Of a stretch of 64,000 nt of DNA, positions 59,912 through 64,000 are shown piece after piece. The stretch covers positions 20,000,001 through 20,064,000 of the forward strand of contig BSBN01000039.1 of NCBI GenBank assembly GCA_027924645.1, in the 5' to 3' direction. Every line of letters starts with the position of its first letter. Within the stretch, counting starts at the first letter, position 1. The DNA comes from Cunninghamia lanceolata (Eukaryota > Streptophyta > Pinopsida > Cupressales > Cupressaceae). Under the pieces are notes generated by a model. The model saw nothing but the letters and a program-made list of their open reading frames with translations. It was not told the origin of the DNA and did no database searches. Position numbers and translations under genes: made by a program.

Positions 59912-61941
59912 AAAATAATCTAATAGACATGAAACAAAAAGTGGACTCACCCACAAGTTAAGCCTGCACATAAGGAACTACAACATAGAATAACACATTC
60001 ACATACGTTAAGCTTATGCACAAGGCTATCAAAGAAAAAATATAATTAATGGATGATGCAAGATTATTCCAACCCTAGGATGCTCCTACATCAAACACCC
60101 TAGGTAAAAAGATTATCAGGAATTTTCTCACAAGTGGGACTATGCCGAGGATTGACTAAGCCACCCAAGTTAGCATACTTCAAATTTAGAAATCCATAAT
60201 TTGTCCCTTAGTCCTTAAACCTTCAAGTGAATTTAAGATATTCATTGTACTTGATTTGTTGGGTCTTTTTGTCAATGCACATGTATGTAAGATCTACGTA
60301 ATTCCCTCTTGCTACTTTTTTGGTATCTCCTTTCTCTAATTTGATGCTTCCTCTAGTTTTATGACATTTGAGTCCTCAAGCACATGGTATGACCTTACTC
60401 TATGTGTGACCCCTATGGCATTGTATAAACTATGTCAGTTCTTTAGCAGCCTTGTCTTATGGATGTAAATTTATGTAGTGATGTATTGCTTATTTGTCTT
60501 ATATGTAAATGTATGGTTGCACTCTATAGGAAAGGAAACAACAATGTAATGATTATTTGTTGACGATCTTGGAATTTTATAATCATTCTTCAACATGGTA
60601 TAGGAATCCCATTACCTTGACCAAATGGTGGGTTGCTCTACCTAACCTTTTGAGGCTTCCAAGAGGAAGCCTAATATGGGGGGGGGGGGGGGGGGTCCAC
60701 TTCTTCTTATGATCACATCTTATTTTCATAAAACTTGTTATATAGACTATACATACACTGGTACTAAATTTATAATAGTAGTTGATTATCTGTTTGGATG
60801 ATGAATTAGTTAACTAACACTTGATTATGGACTTTCTTGCATTATCTATATTACAATTTACAATTTATATTTATCTTGTCAACTACTAAGGATTGATTTT
60901 TAAAATGGACTTAATTGTGTAAGGATAAATCTTAATGTATATGGTTAAATGCTATGTGTTTATGTGATTGTTTGTTAATATGATTTAGATAATGGATTAA
61001 ATTTCTTATTTGAATTTCACTAATCATGATGGTTTTTTAATTAAGATGTATCTATGTTGTGTATATTAATTTAATTATAAATCATACTTGGACTGTTATC
61101 TTAGATATATTGAAATTTGTGTGCAACTGCACATGTTAATTTCCATGACCAATAGACAATTGAGAAGGTTCTCAAGAAACCACTATTGTGATTCCCTAGT
61201 GTGACTAAGCCTTATCCTAATAAGAGATTAAGGTCTTCTTATGTAAATGTGTTGTGTGTGAAATCTTGTTGATTAATTTTTAATTCATGATTATTTTTAT
61301 TATTGCTAAGTTGGGGTTGGGTTATGTTAGGAAAGGTGTCTCAACCTTGCAACTACAAATAGTTTCTATTCTTCCCGATTTTGGTCTTTTCAAATACCCT
61401 TTATCTTGAAGAATGGTTTAGAACTTTCAAAGTTTCCAAAAAGGGCTAAAAATGGCAGGGCTTACTATTTTTAGTTAGTATACATTTGAGTAGGGATTGA
61501 CCCAAAATTTTTCCAAAAGGTACGAAGCTACCAAGTAAACATCTTGGGTGAGTTTCAACTCAAGATCATACCTGGAATGCAAGATATTAAAGTTTTTATT
61601 TTTTAAAACTCTCGAAAAAGTTTCAAACTTAGATTTGAGGCACTTAGAGGTCCCTAAATTCCTTGAAAGTTGTCAAAACTAGAAAAGTGGGTTATAGATT
61701 GATAGATCTCCTCACAAGATTTCTGACACATCAAACAGTTCGTTAATTGGACACCCAGATCAAAAGTTATGGCCTCCGAAAATTGGTCTCCCATTTTGGG
61801 AAATGTGAAAACATGTTGGACACTTAAAGGAGCTATAAAGGGGTAGTTACACATGTTGGTGTGTTATTTGGCACATCACAAGGCATCTTTGATTAGAGAT
61901 AATTTGGGTGCCACTTTTGGGAGGTCTTGGCTCATGGTTTT
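59912..61941. other. Unassigned DNA between solo LTR and element J
   Basis: No supported gene. A 66-codon minus-strand ORF at 61654-61854 has no recognisable motif. Contains the G18 run at 60678-60695. Confidence 0.45.
60678..60695 (+). repeat. Homopolymer of 18 G
   Basis: Eighteen consecutive G in otherwise AT-rich DNA. Length may be unreliable, as such runs are prone to sequencing error. Confidence 0.9.
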
Positions 61942-63022
61942 TGTAGACACCTAAAAATGTCTTTTACCATCAAACCGACTCTCGACATCCCTAAACACAC
62001 CAATTTGCCTTCTAATCAATTAATTAAATTTTTATTTAATTAATTATCCCTTCATCACCCAATTTGCCATCATTCTATCCCCAACAATTGAATTAATTTC
62101 ATTAATTCAATAGTCCAAGCCTTAGCCATTTGATTTAATAAATATATAATATTTATTTGGTCAATTTCCCTCTCCTTACTACATCCAATTAATTAGCTAA
62201 ATTATGTTTAACTAATTAATTTAGCCTACTAATTGACCTATCCCTACCTTAGGCAATTAAATAACTATTATTTAATTGCCTACCCTAGCCCACCTCATCC
62301 TAGCCCTAGGATTTATTAAATAAAACCTACATTTAATTAATCCTAACCTCTCATTTGGGTGGTCAAACCTAGCTTAGCACCCTTCTCCACATCCTCCAAA
62401 TAAAAAATTGAAATATATCCACATAAGTCAATTTTTTATTTAAATATATCCTACATCACAATTAATTCCTCTTACAACCCCTTACCACCCCCATACCTCA
62501 TTTATCTCCACTTATCCCCAAATGAATTTTTAATTCATTTTACATTCCCCATATGAATCTTTAATTCCTAAATATTCCATCTCACCCATACTCATTTAAT
62601 TCCTCCTTTCCCCAAAATGAATAAAAGATTTACTTTTATTCCTAGCCCTCCATTCCTCCAAGATCTAATCTAAGCCCTCCACATCACTTTTATCCTCCAC
62701 CATTGATATCCCAAACCAATCTCCACCCTTGGATCAAAATCCCTCCAAAATCTCTATAAATACATCTTTCAACCCATTTTAGGATCCAAGTTTTAAGTAG
62801 AGTTACCATGCCCAAATATCTATAGAGTTAATTAGTGAGTTGCAAATTTGAGATGGCATTTCACATTTCATTCATCAATTTGGGAATATCATGTCTTAGG
62901 AGCTCTTGGGTGCAAGTTTCCTTTCCCTTGATGAGATTGGGTCTTTCTTGTTTGAGGTATAAATCTTTGTTTTATTATGCATTTAGTTTGTATTTTAGCT
63001 TCAACTTGATTCTCCAATCACA
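61942..63022 (+). repeat. 5' LTR of element J
   Basis: Starts TGTAGACACCTAAAAATG and ends CCAATCACA. It has an AT-rich U3 with TTTATTTAATTAATTA-type stretches and a TATAAATA at 62754-62761. No second copy is in the window, so the limits rest on the TG/CA ends and the adjacent primer site. Confidence 0.6.
62754..62761 (+). promoter_or_regulatory. TATA box in LTR of J
   Basis: TATAAATA about 270 bp before the LTR end, where a U3/R boundary is expected. Confidence 0.55.
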
Positions 63023-63024
63023 TT

Positions 63025-63040
63025 TGGCACAGAGGGCCTC
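63025..63040 (+). promoter_or_regulatory. Primer-binding site of J
   Basis: TGGCACAGAGGGCCTC two to three bases after the LTR end. The primer tRNA is not assigned. Confidence 0.45.
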
Positions 63041-63067
63041 AACAACATGGAGGACAGCTGAGGGTGG

Positions 63068-64000
63068 ATAGGTTATCGCTGATCAGCTGGCCAAAGCACC
63101 CATTCCTGCAGAGTATCCTACACTGGCAAAATTCCCTGATGAAGCCATCTTGACAATAGAACCAGTAGTAGAAACATGGAAAATGTACTTTGATGGATCA
63201 TACACACACAGAGGCTCAGGGGCAGGCATCCAGTTCGTTACCCCTCAAGGTTACACCATCCCTAAATCCTTCAAAATCACATTCCCATGTACCAACAATG
63301 TGGCAAAATATGAGGCCCTTATCATAGGTCTCCGAATGGAAATCAAATGGAAAATCAAGAAGCTGACAATGTATGGAGATTCTCAACTGGTCATCTGATA
63401 GGTAAACAATGAGTACAAAACCAAGGACGATAAGCTCCTGCCTTATAAAAAGATGGTCGATGACTTCAAAGACTACTTTGATGACATTCACTTCGAACAA
63501 ATCCCAAGGCTCAACAACAAAGCTGCAGATGCCATGGCCACCATTGGATCCTTGGTCGACATGAAGAAAGACAACAAGAAGTGTGAGTTCCTGATAGAAG
63601 AACTCCCCATCCCAGCATATGACGTTCCTCAATCAGAACTACTGTGCGAATTCATTGGTCCCCTATCCCCATGGTATCAAGAAACCTACCTATACCTCCA
63701 CAATAATATCATCCCCCCTAACCTATCCACCTCACAAAGAAAATCTTTCATCCGCCGAGCCTCCCGCTTCATCCTTGTAGGAGATACCCTGTATAAAAGG
63801 AGTCTTGAGGGCACGCTTTTATGATGTTTAGACTATAGGGAAGCTAAAGCAGCCTTGCAAGAGGTACACGTAGGTATCTATGGGGCACATTCAAGTGGAC
63901 TCGCTCTTGCTAAAAAGATCCTGAGGATCGGATACTATTGGCCAACCATGGAACGAGATGCCTACCGATTTATCAAAAAATGCCTACCATGTCAACAGCA
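63068..64000 (+). pseudogene. Element J: extra RNase H and integrase N-terminus
   Basis: VIADQLAKAPIPAEYP is the end of the native RNase H with its usual linker. The extra RNase H follows with MYFDGS, AGIQFVTPQGY, NVAKYEALIIGL, MYGDSQLVI and, after two stops near 63398, RLNNKAADAMATIGS; the acidic residues D, E, D and D are all present. A linker (EELPIPAYDVPQSELLCEF) leads to the integrase zinc-binding region (EVHVGIYGAHSSG, then CLPCQQ) at the window edge. One frame is used throughout, with stops near 63398 and 63825. Confidence 0.85.

Larger units (their letters stand above)
61942..64000 (+). mobile_element. Gypsy element J (Tat-like), internally deleted, runs off the window
   Basis: An LTR and primer-site-like motif are followed, after only about 40 bp, by the end of native RNase H, an extra RNase H and the start of integrase. 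Gag, protease, reverse transcriptase and most of native RNase H are missing. The order native RNase H, extra RNase H, integrase is that of Tat-type Ty3/Gypsy elements. The 3' part and second LTR lie beyond 64000. Confidence 0.65.

Noticed and set aside
63216..63632. 138-codon minus-strand ORF
   Set aside because: Antisense of the extra RNase H of element J, which has all catalytic motifs on the plus strand.

Overview
The window looks like intergenic DNA from a seed plant with a very large, repeat-rich nuclear genome. It is AT-rich and made of plant-type Ty1/Copia and Ty3/Gypsy LTR retrotransposons, most of them broken, with LTRs up to about 3 kb. A gymnosperm would fit, but nothing in the sequence proves it. 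I found no convincing host gene, tRNA, rRNA or CRISPR array. Letters A to J are local labels, not published family names.

Layout. 502-2663: a small internally deleted Copia element (A). 3526-4560: decayed coding-like DNA of unknown identity, minus strand. 5538-26153: nest 1. Element B (minus strand, no reverse transcriptase, one protease-like ORF) has target-site duplications CCTAG/CCTAG. Its right LTR is split by the 13.9-kb Gypsy element C (11048-24962, minus strand, TSDs CATTG/CATTG). 27170-53300: nest 2, inferred to be four levels deep. Chromovirus I is split inside its protease by chromovirus E. E is split at the end of its reverse transcriptase by chromovirus G (33563-49504, TSDs CCTTG/TCTTG). 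The left LTR of G is split by Copia element H (36515-42563, plus strand). 56172-59911: a 3.74-kb solo LTR with TSDs AAAAT/AAAAT. 61942-64000: an LTR and primer site joined directly to RNase H and integrase sequence (J, plus strand), running off the window.

The most unusual element is C. It has gag, protease, an extra RNase H placed before the reverse transcriptase, reverse transcriptase, a degenerate native RNase H and integrase. Downstream of integrase lies a further sense-strand ORF of about 1,240 codons with a C-terminal coiled coil that I cannot assign. Its U3 carries about 13 copies of a roughly 20-bp motif resembling a G-box, and its R-U5 carries a 97-codon ORF open in both LTRs. B (protease-only element with an altered active site) and H (five zinc knuckles in a row in Gag) are the next most interesting.

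In each element the parts once worked together: LTRs for transcription, primer site and polypurine tract for reverse transcription, Gag for the particle, Pol for processing, copying and integration. Every autonomous-type element here has stops, frameshifts or deletions, so all look inactive. Relative ages follow from nesting. The LTRs of C differ at about 13 of the first 260 aligned bases, while those of B differ at roughly one base in ten over the first 230 (both counted by eye).
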